Shown here one piece after another: positions 53,979 through 61,989 of a DNA stretch of 64,000 nt. A program made the translations under genes and the position numbers. Positions within the stretch are counted from its first letter, which is position 1; every line of letters begins with the position of its first letter. Source of the DNA: Companilactobacillus nantensis DSM 16982 (GTDB taxonomy: Bacteria; Bacillota; Bacilli; Lactobacillales; Lactobacillaceae); the NCBI RefSeq assembly GCF_001435815.1, contig NZ_AZFV01000014.1, positions 1-64,000 of the forward strand, written 5' to 3'. Under the pieces are notes generated by a model. It was not told where the DNA came from, searched no databases, and worked only from the letters and a program-made list of their open reading frames with translations.

Positions 53979-56534
53979 ATGGCAGAGCATAGAATAGAAA
54001 ATGTTAACTTGACAGAAGTCATGAAGAATTCCTTTGTTGACTACGCTGCCAGTGTTATCGTGTCACGTGCGTTACCAGATGTTCGTGATGGCCTCAAACC
54101 CGTTCATCGTCGTATCCTTTACGGTATGAATGAGTTAGGTGTTACACCTGACAAACCATACAAGAAGAGTGCCCGTTTCGTTGGTGATATCATGGGTAAA
54201 TATCACCCCCACGGTGATTCAGCTATTTATGAATCAATGGTTAGAATGGCGCAGGATTTCAGTTATCGTTACCCATTAGTTGATGGACACGGTAACTTCG
54301 GATCAATTGATGGTGATCCACCTGCTGCTATGCGTTATACCGAAGCAAGAATGAGCAAAATGGCAGTTGAAATGTTGCGTGATATCAACAAAGATACTGT
54401 TGACCTTGTTCCTAACTACGATGGTGAAGAAAAAGAACCAATGGTTTTACCAGCTCGTTTCCCTAACTTGTTAGTTAATGGTGCAACTGGTATCGCCGTT
54501 GGTATGACAACTAATATCCCTTCACATAACTTAAAAGAAGTTATTGATGCATTGCATATTTTGATGAAAAACAAAGATGCGACTGTTGCTGATTTGATGA
54601 AAGTTATTCCTGGACCTGATTTCCCAACTGGTGGTATCATCATGGGTCGCTCAGGTATTAGAAAAGCTTACGAAAACGGTAAGGGAACAATCATCCTCCG
54701 TGCTAAAGTTGATGTTGTAACGAAGAAGAGTGGCGCTGAACAAATCATCGTGACTGAGCTTCCATACATGGTCAACAAAGCTAAGTTAGTTGAGCGTATC
54801 GCTGAATTAGCTCGTGAAAAGAAGCTTGAAGGTATCACAGATTTAAACGATGAATCCGACCGTGAAGGTATGCGGATCGTTATTGATATTCGTCGTGATA
54901 TGAGTGCTTCCGTTGTTTTGAATAACCTTTACAAATTGACACAACTTCAAATTTCATATGGTATCAACATGGTTGCCATCGTGGGTAAGACTCCTAAAGT
55001 CTTCTCACTTAAAGGCATCTTAGTTGAATACTTGAAGCATCAAGAAGTTGTTATCAGACGTAGAACTGAATTTGAATTAAGACGTGCTCAAGCTCGGGCT
55101 CACATCCTTGAAGGATTAAGAATCGCTTTGGATCACATTGATGAAATCATCAAGATTATCCGTGGTTCAGAAACTTCAGCGATTGCTAAGCAAACTTTAA
55201 TGGATCGTTACAAGCTATCTGACAAACAATCACAAGCTATCCTTGATATGCGTTTGGTTCGTTTGACAGGTTTGGAACGTGAAAAAGTTGAAGCTGAATA
55301 TCAAGAATTGTTAGTTAAGATTGCTGACTATGAAGATATTTTGGCTAAACCAGAACGTGTCGATAAAATTATTTATGATGAATTGCTTGAAATCCAAGAA
55401 AAATTCGGTGATCCAAGAAGAACTGAAATCCGTGCTAGTGAAGTTGCTAACATCGAAGATGAAGATCTGATTGAAGAAGAAAATATCTTGGTTGTTCTAA
55501 CACACAATGGTTATATCAAACGTTTGTCTGCGGATGAATTCCGTGTTCAAAATCGTGGTGGCCGTGGTGTTCAAGGAATGGGTATTCATGATGATGATTT
55601 CATCGAACATATGATTTATACATCAACTCATGACCGTCTCTTGTTCTTTACCAATGCGGGTAAAGTTTATCGTATCAAGGGGTATGAAGTTCCTGAATAT
55701 GGCCGTACAGCTAAGGGAATTCCAATTATTAACCTCTTGAATATCGAAAAAGGCGAGAAGATCGAAACAGTTATCAACGTCGACAAAGATGTCGATCCAG
55801 ACAATTCATACTTGTTCTTTGTAACTAAGTACGGAACTGTTAAACGTACACCAGTTAGTGACTTTGCTAATATCAGACACTCTGGTTTACGTGCGATTAC
55901 TTTGCGTGACGAAGATGAATTGAATAACGCCTTCTTAACTGATGGTAGTAAAGTTATTATCATCGGTACTCACAAGGGTTATGCCGTGACATTTAAGGAA
56001 GATGATGTTCGTCCAATGGGAAGAACAGCTGCCGGTGTCCGTGGTATTAAGCTTCGTGAAGAAGATTACGTTGTTGGCTCATCAATTGCTGAAGCCGACC
56101 AAGAAATCCTAACTATCTCAGAGAATGGTTACGGTAAGAGAACTGCAGCTACTGAGTACCCAATTAAGGGTCGTGGTGGTAAAGGTATCAAGACTGCTAA
56201 CGTTACTGAGAAAAATGGACCAATTGCTGGTTTAACAGTTGTTGATGGCGATGAAGATATCATGTTGATCACTGATAAAGGTGTCATGATTCGTTTCGGC
56301 GTTCAAAGCGTCTCACAAACAGGTCGTGCAACACTTGGTGTCAGATTGATCAAGGTCGATGATGATTCAATCGTTTCAACAATGGCTAAAATTGCGGACG
56401 ACGATGCTGATACAGATGAAGATGGTGAATCAGCTCCAACTGACGCACCAGATACAACAACTGATTCAGCTGACTCAAGCAATACAGACGATTCAAATGA
56501 TTCAACAGACGAAAATACAACTGACAATGAATAA
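53979..56534 (+). CDS. gyrA: DNA gyrase subunit A
   Basis: An 851-residue cleavage subunit. The catalytic tyrosine lies in [11 protein letters not shown] near residue 120. The quinolone-binding stretch [11 protein letters not shown] has the sensitive-type Ser and Glu. Six beta-pinwheel repeats follow from about residue 500. [12 protein letters not shown] is the GyrA-box that marks gyrase and not topoisomerase IV. The last 45 or so residues are an acidic Asp/Ser/Thr/Glu tail. It follows gyrB by 16 bp. Confidence 0.97.
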   Translation: MAEHRIENVNLTEVMKNSFVDYAASVIVSRALPDVRDGLKPVHRRILYGMNELGVTPDKPYKKSARFVGDIMGKYHPHGDSAIYESMVRMAQDFSYRYPLVDGHGNFGSIDGDPPAAMRYTEARMSKMAVEMLRDINKDTVDLVPNYDGEEKEPMVLPARFPNLLVNGATGIAVGMTTNIPSHNLKEVIDALHILMKNKDATVADLMKVIPGPDFPTGGIIMGRSGIRKAYENGKGTIILRAKVDVVTKKSGAEQIIVTELPYMVNKAKLVERIAELAREKKLEGITDLNDESDREGMRIVIDIRRDMSASVVLNNLYKLTQLQISYGINMVAIVGKTPKVFSLKGILVEYLKHQEVVIRRRTEFELRRAQARAHILEGLRIALDHIDEIIKIIRGSETSAIAKQTLMDRYKLSDKQSQAILDMRLVRLTGLEREKVEAEYQELLVKIADYEDILAKPERVDKIIYDELLEIQEKFGDPRRTEIRASEVANIEDEDLIEEENILVVLTHNGYIKRLSADEFRVQNRGGRGVQGMGIHDDDFIEHMIYTSTHDRLLFFTNAGKVYRIKGYEVPEYGRTAKGIPIINLLNIEKGEKIETVINVDKDVDPDNSYLFFVTKYGTVKRTPVSDFANIRHSGLRAITLRDEDELNNAFLTDGSKVIIIGTHKGYAVTFKEDDVRPMGRTAAGVRGIKLREEDYVVGSSIAEADQEILTISENGYGKRTAATEYPIKGRGGKGIKTANVTEKNGPIAGLTVVDGDEDIMLITDKGVMIRFGVQSVSQTGRATLGVRLIKVDDDSIVSTMAKIADDDADTDEDGESAPTDAPDTTTDSADSSNTDDSNDSTDENTTDNE

Positions 56535-56539
56535 AAATT

Positions 56540-56610
56540 AATCGTTTCTGCGTACTTTAGATATGTACCTCTATGAGAGGTTACGTGTCAGGCAGAAACG
56601 ATTTTTTTGT
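56540..56610 (+). terminator. Terminator of gyrBA
   Basis: AATCGTTTCTGC and GCAGAAACGATT close a 40-base hairpin region and are followed by TTTTT. Repeat copy G begins three bases later. Confidence 0.85.
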
Positions 56611-56612
56611 TT

Positions 56613-56798
56613 GCCGTCTCCGGGTGTGAGAAGAATGATGTATGCTGTGGGACCGCCTGGAGCCAAGGTCTCCAGGCTCGGTTTTGAACTTCGGAAAGTT
56701 CACCCGAATTTCAAAACACGTCCGTGGTGTAAGCACTGCTTCGCAGTACTAACGCCACCTTCACTGCATACATCATTCTTCTCACACCCTTCGACTAG
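56613..56798 (-). repeat. Structured intergenic repeat, copy G
   Basis: A 186-bp copy on the minus strand. The 23-bp closing arm (GGGTGTGAGAAGAATGATG...) is perfectly complementary to its partner and unlike the arms of other copies. Hairpin I is AGTACTGC-GAA-GCAGTGCT, hairpin II TTTTGAA-A-TTCGG with CCGAA-G-TTCAAAA, and hairpin III GCCTGGAG-ACCTTGG-CTCCAGGC. It forms an inverted pair with copy H. Confidence 0.9.
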
Positions 56799-56955
56799 TT
56801 TGTTGGTTGTAGATTTGGTTGATCTTTGGGATAAAATTAGTCATAGATTTAAATTTATGAAGGGATGATATTAGTAGTTAATTCGAACTTAACTAAATAA
56901 TGTTAATCCTGAGTAAAATTCAAATTTAGAGGCCAATTCAAATCATATAAATATT
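56799..56955. other. AT-rich spacer between repeat copies G and H
   Basis: 157 bp without a gene, AT-rich. No convincing promoter was picked out. Confidence 0.4.
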
Positions 56956-57132
56956 CTAGCTGGAGGGGGCAAGTGATGGAGTCCAGCAGTGACAGTGGTG
57001 TTAGAGCTTTAGCTCTTACTCCACGGACGTATTTTGAGATTTGCGGTTTTTGCAAAGCTCAAAATCGAGCTTGGAGACCTTGGCTCCAAGCGGTCCCACA
57101 GCAGGACTCCATCACTTGCCACCGGAAGCGGC
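56956..57132 (+). repeat. Structured intergenic repeat, copy H
   Basis: A 177-bp copy. The closing arm GGCAAGTGATGGAGTCC pairs perfectly with GGACTCCATCACTTGCC. Hairpin I is AGAGCT-TT-AGCTCT, hairpin II TTTTGAG-A-TTTGC with GCAAA-G-CTCAAAA, and hairpin III GCTTGGAG-ACCTTGG-CTCCAAGC. It lies 50 bp before the rpsF promoter. Confidence 0.9.
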
Positions 57133-57181
57133 AGTGAACAGTTACAAACCAAGTTTTAAACCCAGAATTTGTCCTAGTATT

Positions 57182-57209
57182 TTGACTCAACTTATGATAG
57201 AATTATCAT
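57182..57209 (+). promoter_or_regulatory. Probable rpsF promoter
   Basis: TTGACT, 16 bp, then TATCAT. A short leader hairpin GTTCTTTCT/AGAAGGAAC (about 57246-57266) precedes the AAGGAGG of rpsF. I could not confirm the S6:S18 autoregulatory motif. Confidence 0.45.
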
Positions 57210-57292
57210 TCGTGAGTATAAAATGTAGTTAATTTATGCTCCTTGTTCTTTCTTTGAGAAGGAACCATTAGACCATAAGGAGGTGTACAGTC

Positions 57293-57589
57293 ATGGCTGA
57301 AGCACATTACGAAATCACATATATCATTAAACCTGATATGGAAGAAGACGCAAAGAAGGTATTGATCGATCGTTTCGATAAGATCCTTACTGACAACGGC
57401 GCCAAAGTAATCGACTCAAAAGACTGGGAAAAGAAACGTTTAGCATATGAAATCGCTAATTATAAAGAAGGTATTTACCATATCGTAAATGCTGATTCTG
57501 ATAACGATGAAGCAATTAACGAATTCGACCGTCTTTCAAAGATTGAAGATAACATTCTTCGTCACATGATCGTTAGACGCGAAGACTAG
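57293..57589 (+). CDS. rpsF: Ribosomal protein S6
   Basis: A 98-residue S6 with the family start [19 protein letters not shown] and the [12 protein letters not shown] motif. It binds S18 in the small-subunit platform. It is the first gene of rpsF-ssb-rpsR, with AAGGAGG upstream. Confidence 0.96.
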   Translation: MAEAHYEITYIIKPDMEEDAKKVLIDRFDKILTDNGAKVIDSKDWEKKRLAYEIANYKEGIYHIVNADSDNDEAINEFDRLSKIEDNILRHMIVRRED

Positions 57590-57592
57590 TCT

Positions 57593-57608
57593 TGTTTCAC
57601 GTGAAACA
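57593..57608. promoter_or_regulatory. parS centromere-like site
   Basis: TGTTTCACGTGAAACA is a perfect 16-bp palindrome and matches the ParB (Spo0J) site consensus TGTTNCACGTGAAACA fully. It lies in the rpsF-ssb gap about 10 kb from dnaA, the expected zone for ParB loading and SMC recruitment. parA and parB are not in the window. Confidence 0.9.
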
Positions 57609-57625
57609 ATTAAGGAGGCAGATAA

Positions 57626-58246
57626 ATGATTAATCGAGTAGTTTTAGTTGGACGCCTGACACGTGATCCTGAATTGAGATATACTTCTAGCGGAGCGGCA
57701 GTTGCCAGTTTTACAGTTGCTGTAAACAGACAATTTACCAATTCTCAAGGAGAGCGTGATGCCGATTTTATCGGTTGTACTATTTGGAGAAAAGCTGCCG
57801 AGAATTTTGTCAACTTCACTAAGAAGGGTTCACTTGTCGGTATTGATGGACGTATTCAAACAAGTTCATATGATAATCAACAAGGTCAAAGAGTCTACAG
57901 AACAGATGTTATTGTAGAAAACTTCTCCTTGCTTGAATCTCGTGCTGAAAGTGAAAGACGTGATTCTGGTAACGGTAATTATTCAAATAACAACAATAAT
58001 CAAGCTCCTAGCTATAATAATTCCAACCAATCAAATCAGTCTCCATTTAGCAATAACAATAACAACAGTGGTAATAGCAACTTCGGTGGCAACAATGCCG
58101 CTAGCGGTAGCAATTACAACAATAGTAGTAGTAACACCAATAATAATAACAATAATCAATCTAACAATAATAACAGCAGTAATGGCGATCCTTTTGCTGA
58201 CAACAGTAAACCAATTGACATTTCTGATGATGATTTACCATTTTAA
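57626..58246 (+). CDS. ssb: Single-stranded DNA-binding protein
   Basis: A 206-residue SSB. The OB-fold is residues 1-105 ([18 protein letters not shown]...). It is followed by an unusually long Asn/Ser/Gly-rich linker of about 90 residues and the conserved acidic tip DDDLPF, which recruits partner proteins. It coats single-stranded DNA in replication and repair. Its position between rpsF and rpsR is the normal Firmicutes order. Confidence 0.97.
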   Translation: MINRVVLVGRLTRDPELRYTSSGAAVASFTVAVNRQFTNSQGERDADFIGCTIWRKAAENFVNFTKKGSLVGIDGRIQTSSYDNQQGQRVYRTDVIVENFSLLESRAESERRDSGNGNYSNNNNNQAPSYNNSNQSNQSPFSNNNNNSGNSNFGGNNAASGSNYNNSSSNTNNNNNNQSNNNNSSNGDPFADNSKPIDISDDDLPF

Positions 58247-58267
58247 TATAGAAGGGAGCAATTAATA

Positions 58268-58504
58268 ATGGCCCAACAAAGAAGAGGCGGACGTAGAAGA
58301 CGTAAAGTTGACTTCATCGCTGCTAACCATATCGAATACATCGATTACAAAGATACAGATTTACTAAAGAGATTTATCTCAGAACGTGGTAAGATTTTAC
58401 CAAGACGTGTTACAGGTACAAGTGCTAAGAACCAACGTAAGCTTACTGTAGCTATCAAGAGAGCAAGAATCATGGCTCTACTTCCATTCGTTGCTGAAGA
58501 CTAA
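58268..58504 (+). CDS. rpsR: Ribosomal protein S18
   Basis: A 78-residue S18 with the conserved core [19 protein letters not shown] followed by [16 protein letters not shown]. It pairs with S6. It is the last gene of the rpsF operon and is followed by two hairpins. Confidence 0.97.
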   Translation: MAQQRRGGRRRRKVDFIAANHIEYIDYKDTDLLKRFISERGKILPRRVTGTSAKNQRKLTVAIKRARIMALLPFVAED

Positions 58505-58512
58505 TTCTTAAT

Positions 58513-58542
58513 TAAAGACTACTTTGCCGGTAGTCTTTTTTT
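58513..58542 (+). terminator. Terminator of rpsF-ssb-rpsR (first)
   Basis: AAAGACTAC and GTAGTCTTT with a seven-base loop, then TTTT. Confidence 0.9.
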
Positions 58543-58559
58543 GTTGGAAATTTATAGTG

Positions 58560-58594
58560 AAAGGACTCTGAATTTATTCCAGAGTCCTTTTTGT
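58560..58594 (+). terminator. Terminator of rpsF-ssb-rpsR (second)
   Basis: AAAGGACTCTG and CAGAGTCCTTT with a nine-base loop, then TT. This is a second hairpin directly after the first. Confidence 0.85.
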
Positions 58595-58603
58595 CATATA
58601 TAT

Positions 58604-58632
58604 TTGACATTATGTAAAATTCGTTTTAAAAT
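58604..58632 (+). promoter_or_regulatory. Promoter of the XRE/DUF3278 pair
   Basis: TTGACA, 17 bp, TAAAAT. The repeats TATATTTGACATTATGT and GTATATATGACATTTTTG (the second near 58643-58660) flank the promoter and could be binding sites for the XRE protein itself. Confidence 0.65.
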
Positions 58633-58676
58633 CCAATTGTAATGTATATATGACATTTTTGTGAAAGGAGAAAGTC

Positions 58677-58877
58677 ATGAATCATGTTCGTGAATATCGC
58701 CGAACTTTAAAATTATCACAGTTAGCTCTGGCTCAAGAAGTTGGTGTGGCCAGACAGACAATCAATTTGATTGAGAACGATAAGTATAATCCATCATTAG
58801 ATTTATGTTTGAAACTGGCTTGGACTTTACAAACTGATTTAAATACACTTTTTTGGAGGGATAAAAATGAAAGCTAA
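58677..58877 (+). CDS. Small XRE-family regulator
   Basis: A 66-residue protein consisting of one helix-turn-helix domain (KLSQLALAQEVGVARQTINLIENDKYNPSLDLCLKLA). This minimal type usually represses its own promoter and the membrane-protein gene that follows. It overlaps the next gene by 11 bases. AAAGGAGA precedes the ATG. Confidence 0.88.
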   Translation: MNHVREYRRTLKLSQLALAQEVGVARQTINLIENDKYNPSLDLCLKLAWTLQTDLNTLFWRDKNES

Positions 58878-59409
58878 ATGGGATAATAAAGTACTCAAAT
58901 GGTTCTTTGGAGTGCCAGGAGTAATCGATGAGAGAGTAAAAAATGAAATAGGTCACTATGCTATTAAAACAGTTATTATACTATTGGGTTTTGAAACGTT
59001 ATTTTTTCTAGGAAGTTTTGTTTATGCGACGGAATTTATACATGATTTTGAGAACTTCTTTTACATAACGACAATAATTCAATTTTTTGCTGTTCTGTGG
59101 ATTGTTGTATTGTTTGCAATTCGTCCATTACATCGTACTGGAATAACTGATCAAGAAGTTACAAAACAAAGTAAAACTAAATATGTAAAAACACTGCGTA
59201 GTAGATGGTTAAAAATGATACCGCTTACTTTCGCTTCTTTCTGGTTTTTAAGTTCAATTTTTGAATTTTCTAGTCAAAGTTTAATTAGCGAATTGTTTAG
59301 TAGTGCTGAATTGGGCGAATCATTACTATTCACGATCTTTTTCAATGGAGCAATGTACTTTTGGGAAAAGTCCCATGTTCGAATTATCGAAGATGATAGT
59401 TTTAAGTAA
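58867..59409 (+). CDS. DUF3278-type membrane protein
   Basis: A 180-residue protein with a short cytosolic N-terminus (WFFGVPGVIDERVKNEIGHYA) and about four hydrophobic segments. The GVPGxxDER...NEIG start matches the DUF3278 proteins found beside small XRE regulators in lactic acid bacteria. The function is unknown. It is translated from within the end of the regulator gene, with GGAGG nearby. Confidence 0.75.
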   Translation: MKAKWDNKVLKWFFGVPGVIDERVKNEIGHYAIKTVIILLGFETLFFLGSFVYATEFIHDFENFFYITTIIQFFAVLWIVVLFAIRPLHRTGITDQEVTKQSKTKYVKTLRSRWLKMIPLTFASFWFLSSIFEFSSQSLISELFSSAELGESLLFTIFFNGAMYFWEKSHVRIIEDDSFK

Positions 59410-59504
59410 AACGCTTACGTCAATAATTATTTTCGATGCTATATATGAAGAAAGAAGAAGTCGCCTGTGATAAAATTAAAGGGTATATCTAAGAGGGGAC
59501 TATT

Positions 59505-61508
59505 ATGAAAAAGATAAAAGCTAATCTGAAATTCTTCCTTTCGCGAGTTGATCATTCAACTCAACTCACAGCGGTCTCTTTGATTGTTATGTTATTTTCG
59601 ATTTTAATAGTTGGCTTGATTCATGGCTCTGTGGCCGGATACATTCAAGCTATATTAATAATTATTTCGTTAATCTTATTTGTTTATTTGTTCCTATTAT
59701 TGGGTGAAAAAGCAGGTAAGTATACTAACAATTTGCAGTATCGAATTGATCGGGGAACAGACAACAGTTTTGTAGAGTATCCATTAGGAATACTGCTATA
59801 TGATTCTGATAAACAGATTCAGTGGGTTAATCCTTACTTTGTCGAAGAAACGGGATTCAATCCATCTAATAGCATGACCATCGGCGATGTATCATCTGAA
59901 TTGGCAAGCATGATCGATGATGAAACACATGCAGATGATAAAACGATTCAGATAGATGACAAGTATTATTTAGTTCAAGTTCAATCAGAATTAAAAGTTA
60001 TTTATTTAATGAATATTACGCATTATTCCAAAATTGAGAAACGTTACGAGGAAAATCGTTCCGTTATTGGTCAGGTTTACTTGGATAATTACGCGGAAAT
60101 TACCCAATCGATGAGTGACCGTGATATCTCGAATTTGGACAATTATATTACCAATGAGCTATCAAATTGGGCTTCAGAACAACAAATGTTCTTGAAACGA
60201 ATTGATGATGATCACTTCTTTATCATGGCTTACACAGGCCGAATTTTCGATATGGAAAAAAATGGTTTTAAGATTCTAGATGTTATTCGTGAATACACTT
60301 CACAACAAAATGTGCCATTAACTTTGAGTATGGGCTTTTCATATGGTGTTGATGATTTGCATAAATTGAACGATGAAGCACAAAAGAATCTTAATTTAGC
60401 TTTGGGTCGTGGTGGTGATCAAGTCGTCGTTAAAGAAATTGGCGAAAAAGCTCGTTTCTACGGTGGAAACACTGATCCGATGGAAAAGAGAACTCGTGTC
60501 CGGGCTCGGATGATTAGTGAAGCACTTCAAGAATTGTTGAAGGATAGTGACCAAGTTATTGTTATGGGTCACTCACATCCCGACATGGATGTTTTAGGAT
60601 CATCCCTAGGTATCAGACGGATTTCAATGATGAACAACACACCATGTAAAATCGTCATTAATCCGAATACTTTGCATTCAGACGTCAGTCGTTTACTCGG
60701 TATGATTGATGAAGATCCCGAAATTAAAAAGGATATCATTTCACCAGAAGAGTCAGAAGCAATCAAGACACCAAGAACTTTGATCGTAATGGTCGATCAT
60801 TCCAAGCAAAGTATTTCCATCAATCCTGATCTCTTCAATGGCGATAATAATAAAGTTGTTGTCATTGATCACCATAGACGTGGTGAGGAATTCCCAGAGA
60901 ATCCAATGTTGATCTATATTGAGCCTTACGCATCATCAACTAGTGAATTGATTACTGAAATGCTTGAATATCAACCTAAGAACAAAAAGGCTGTCGAGAA
61001 AATTGAAGCTACAGCTTTACTTGCTGGTATTACGGTTGATACGAAGTCATTCTCACTCAGAACCGGAACGAGAACCTTTGATGCAGCCAGTTATTTACGT
61101 TCAGTGGGTGCTGACGAAACGGTCATTCAAAATGTTTTGAAAGAGAATATTGATTCCTTTATTCAAAAGAGTCATTTGATTGAAACAATTACGATGGTCA
61201 ATGGCAACATGGCAGTCTGTTTCGGTGAAGAAGATAAATCTTACGATCCAGTTATTGTTGCCCAAGCAGCCGATACATTGTTATCATTAGATAATGTTGA
61301 AGCATCATTTGTCATTAGCAAACGTCCGGATGGTCGTGTGGGTATTTCAGCACGTAGTTTGGGTAATGTTAACGTTCAAGTCATTATGGAGAAACTTGGC
61401 GGTGGTGGACACTTGTCTGATGCCGCAACTCAAATTTCTGATTCAACGGTCGAGGATGCCAAAAATCAATTAGTTGATGTATTGACTGAATCTAATAATA
61501 AGAATTAA
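59505..61508 (+). CDS. gdpP: Cyclic di-AMP phosphodiesterase GdpP
   Basis: A 667-residue membrane enzyme. Two N-terminal membrane helices (about 25-75) precede a PAS-like domain, a degenerate GGDEF domain (about 170-300) and DHH/DHHA1 domains. The phosphodiesterase motifs are GHSHPDMDVLGSS, VMVDHSK, VIDHHRR and the terminal GGGGHLSDAA. It degrades cyclic di-AMP, which controls potassium uptake and osmotic balance. It lies 18 bp before rplI, the normal order gdpP-rplI-dnaC. Confidence 0.95.
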   Translation: MKKIKANLKFFLSRVDHSTQLTAVSLIVMLFSILIVGLIHGSVAGYIQAILIIISLILFVYLFLLLGEKAGKYTNNLQYRIDRGTDNSFVEYPLGILLYDSDKQIQWVNPYFVEETGFNPSNSMTIGDVSSELASMIDDETHADDKTIQIDDKYYLVQVQSELKVIYLMNITHYSKIEKRYEENRSVIGQVYLDNYAEITQSMSDRDISNLDNYITNELSNWASEQQMFLKRIDDDHFFIMAYTGRIFDMEKNGFKILDVIREYTSQQNVPLTLSMGFSYGVDDLHKLNDEAQKNLNLALGRGGDQVVVKEIGEKARFYGGNTDPMEKRTRVRARMISEALQELLKDSDQVIVMGHSHPDMDVLGSSLGIRRISMMNNTPCKIVINPNTLHSDVSRLLGMIDEDPEIKKDIISPEESEAIKTPRTLIVMVDHSKQSISINPDLFNGDNNKVVVIDHHRRGEEFPENPMLIYIEPYASSTSELITEMLEYQPKNKKAVEKIEATALLAGITVDTKSFSLRTGTRTFDAASYLRSVGADETVIQNVLKENIDSFIQKSHLIETITMVNGNMAVCFGEEDKSYDPVIVAQAADTLLSLDNVEASFVISKRPDGRVGISARSLGNVNVQVIMEKLGGGGHLSDAATQISDSTVEDAKNQLVDVLTESNNKN

Positions 61509-61526
61509 GAGGAGGATTCATATAAT

Positions 61527-61982
61527 ATGAAAGTTATTTTCCTAGAAGACGTTAGAGGTAAAGGTAAGAAAGGTGAATTAAAGAACGTGGCTGATGGTTA
61601 CGCTCAAAACTTCCTTATTAAAAACAAAAAAGCTATTGAAGCAACAACTGCTAATGTAGCTAAATTAAAGGCTGAACAAAACCGTGAAGCTAAAGATTAT
61701 GAAGCTGAAAAAGCTGAAGCAAAAGTTTTAAAGGGTAAGATTGAAGACGACAAGACAGTTGTTGAAATCTCTGCCAAAGCTGGAACTGATGGTCGACTAT
61801 TTGGCTCAGTTACAACTAAGAAAATTTCTGAAGAACTAAAAAATCAATATGGAATTAAAGCAGACAAACACAAGATGACATTAGCTGATGGTGTTAAGTC
61901 ACTCGGATATATTAACGTTCCTGTTAAATTGTTCGAAGGTGTCGAAGCTACTATTCGCGTGCACGTTGCTGAAAAGAAGTAG
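61527..61982 (+). CDS. rplI: Ribosomal protein L9
   Basis: A 151-residue L9 with the N-terminal domain signature [20 protein letters not shown] and a long connecting helix. It follows gdpP and precedes dnaC by seven bases. Its ribosome binding site is GAGGAGG. Confidence 0.96.
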   Translation: MKVIFLEDVRGKGKKGELKNVADGYAQNFLIKNKKAIEATTANVAKLKAEQNREAKDYEAEKAEAKVLKGKIEDDKTVVEISAKAGTDGRLFGSVTTKKISEELKNQYGIKADKHKMTLADGVKSLGYINVPVKLFEGVEATIRVHVAEKK

Positions 61983-61989
61983 GATATAA

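Noticed and set aside
56563-56868. Open frame of about 100 codons after gyrA
   Set aside because: It runs through the gyrA terminator and repeat copy G, with no ribosome binding site or family match.
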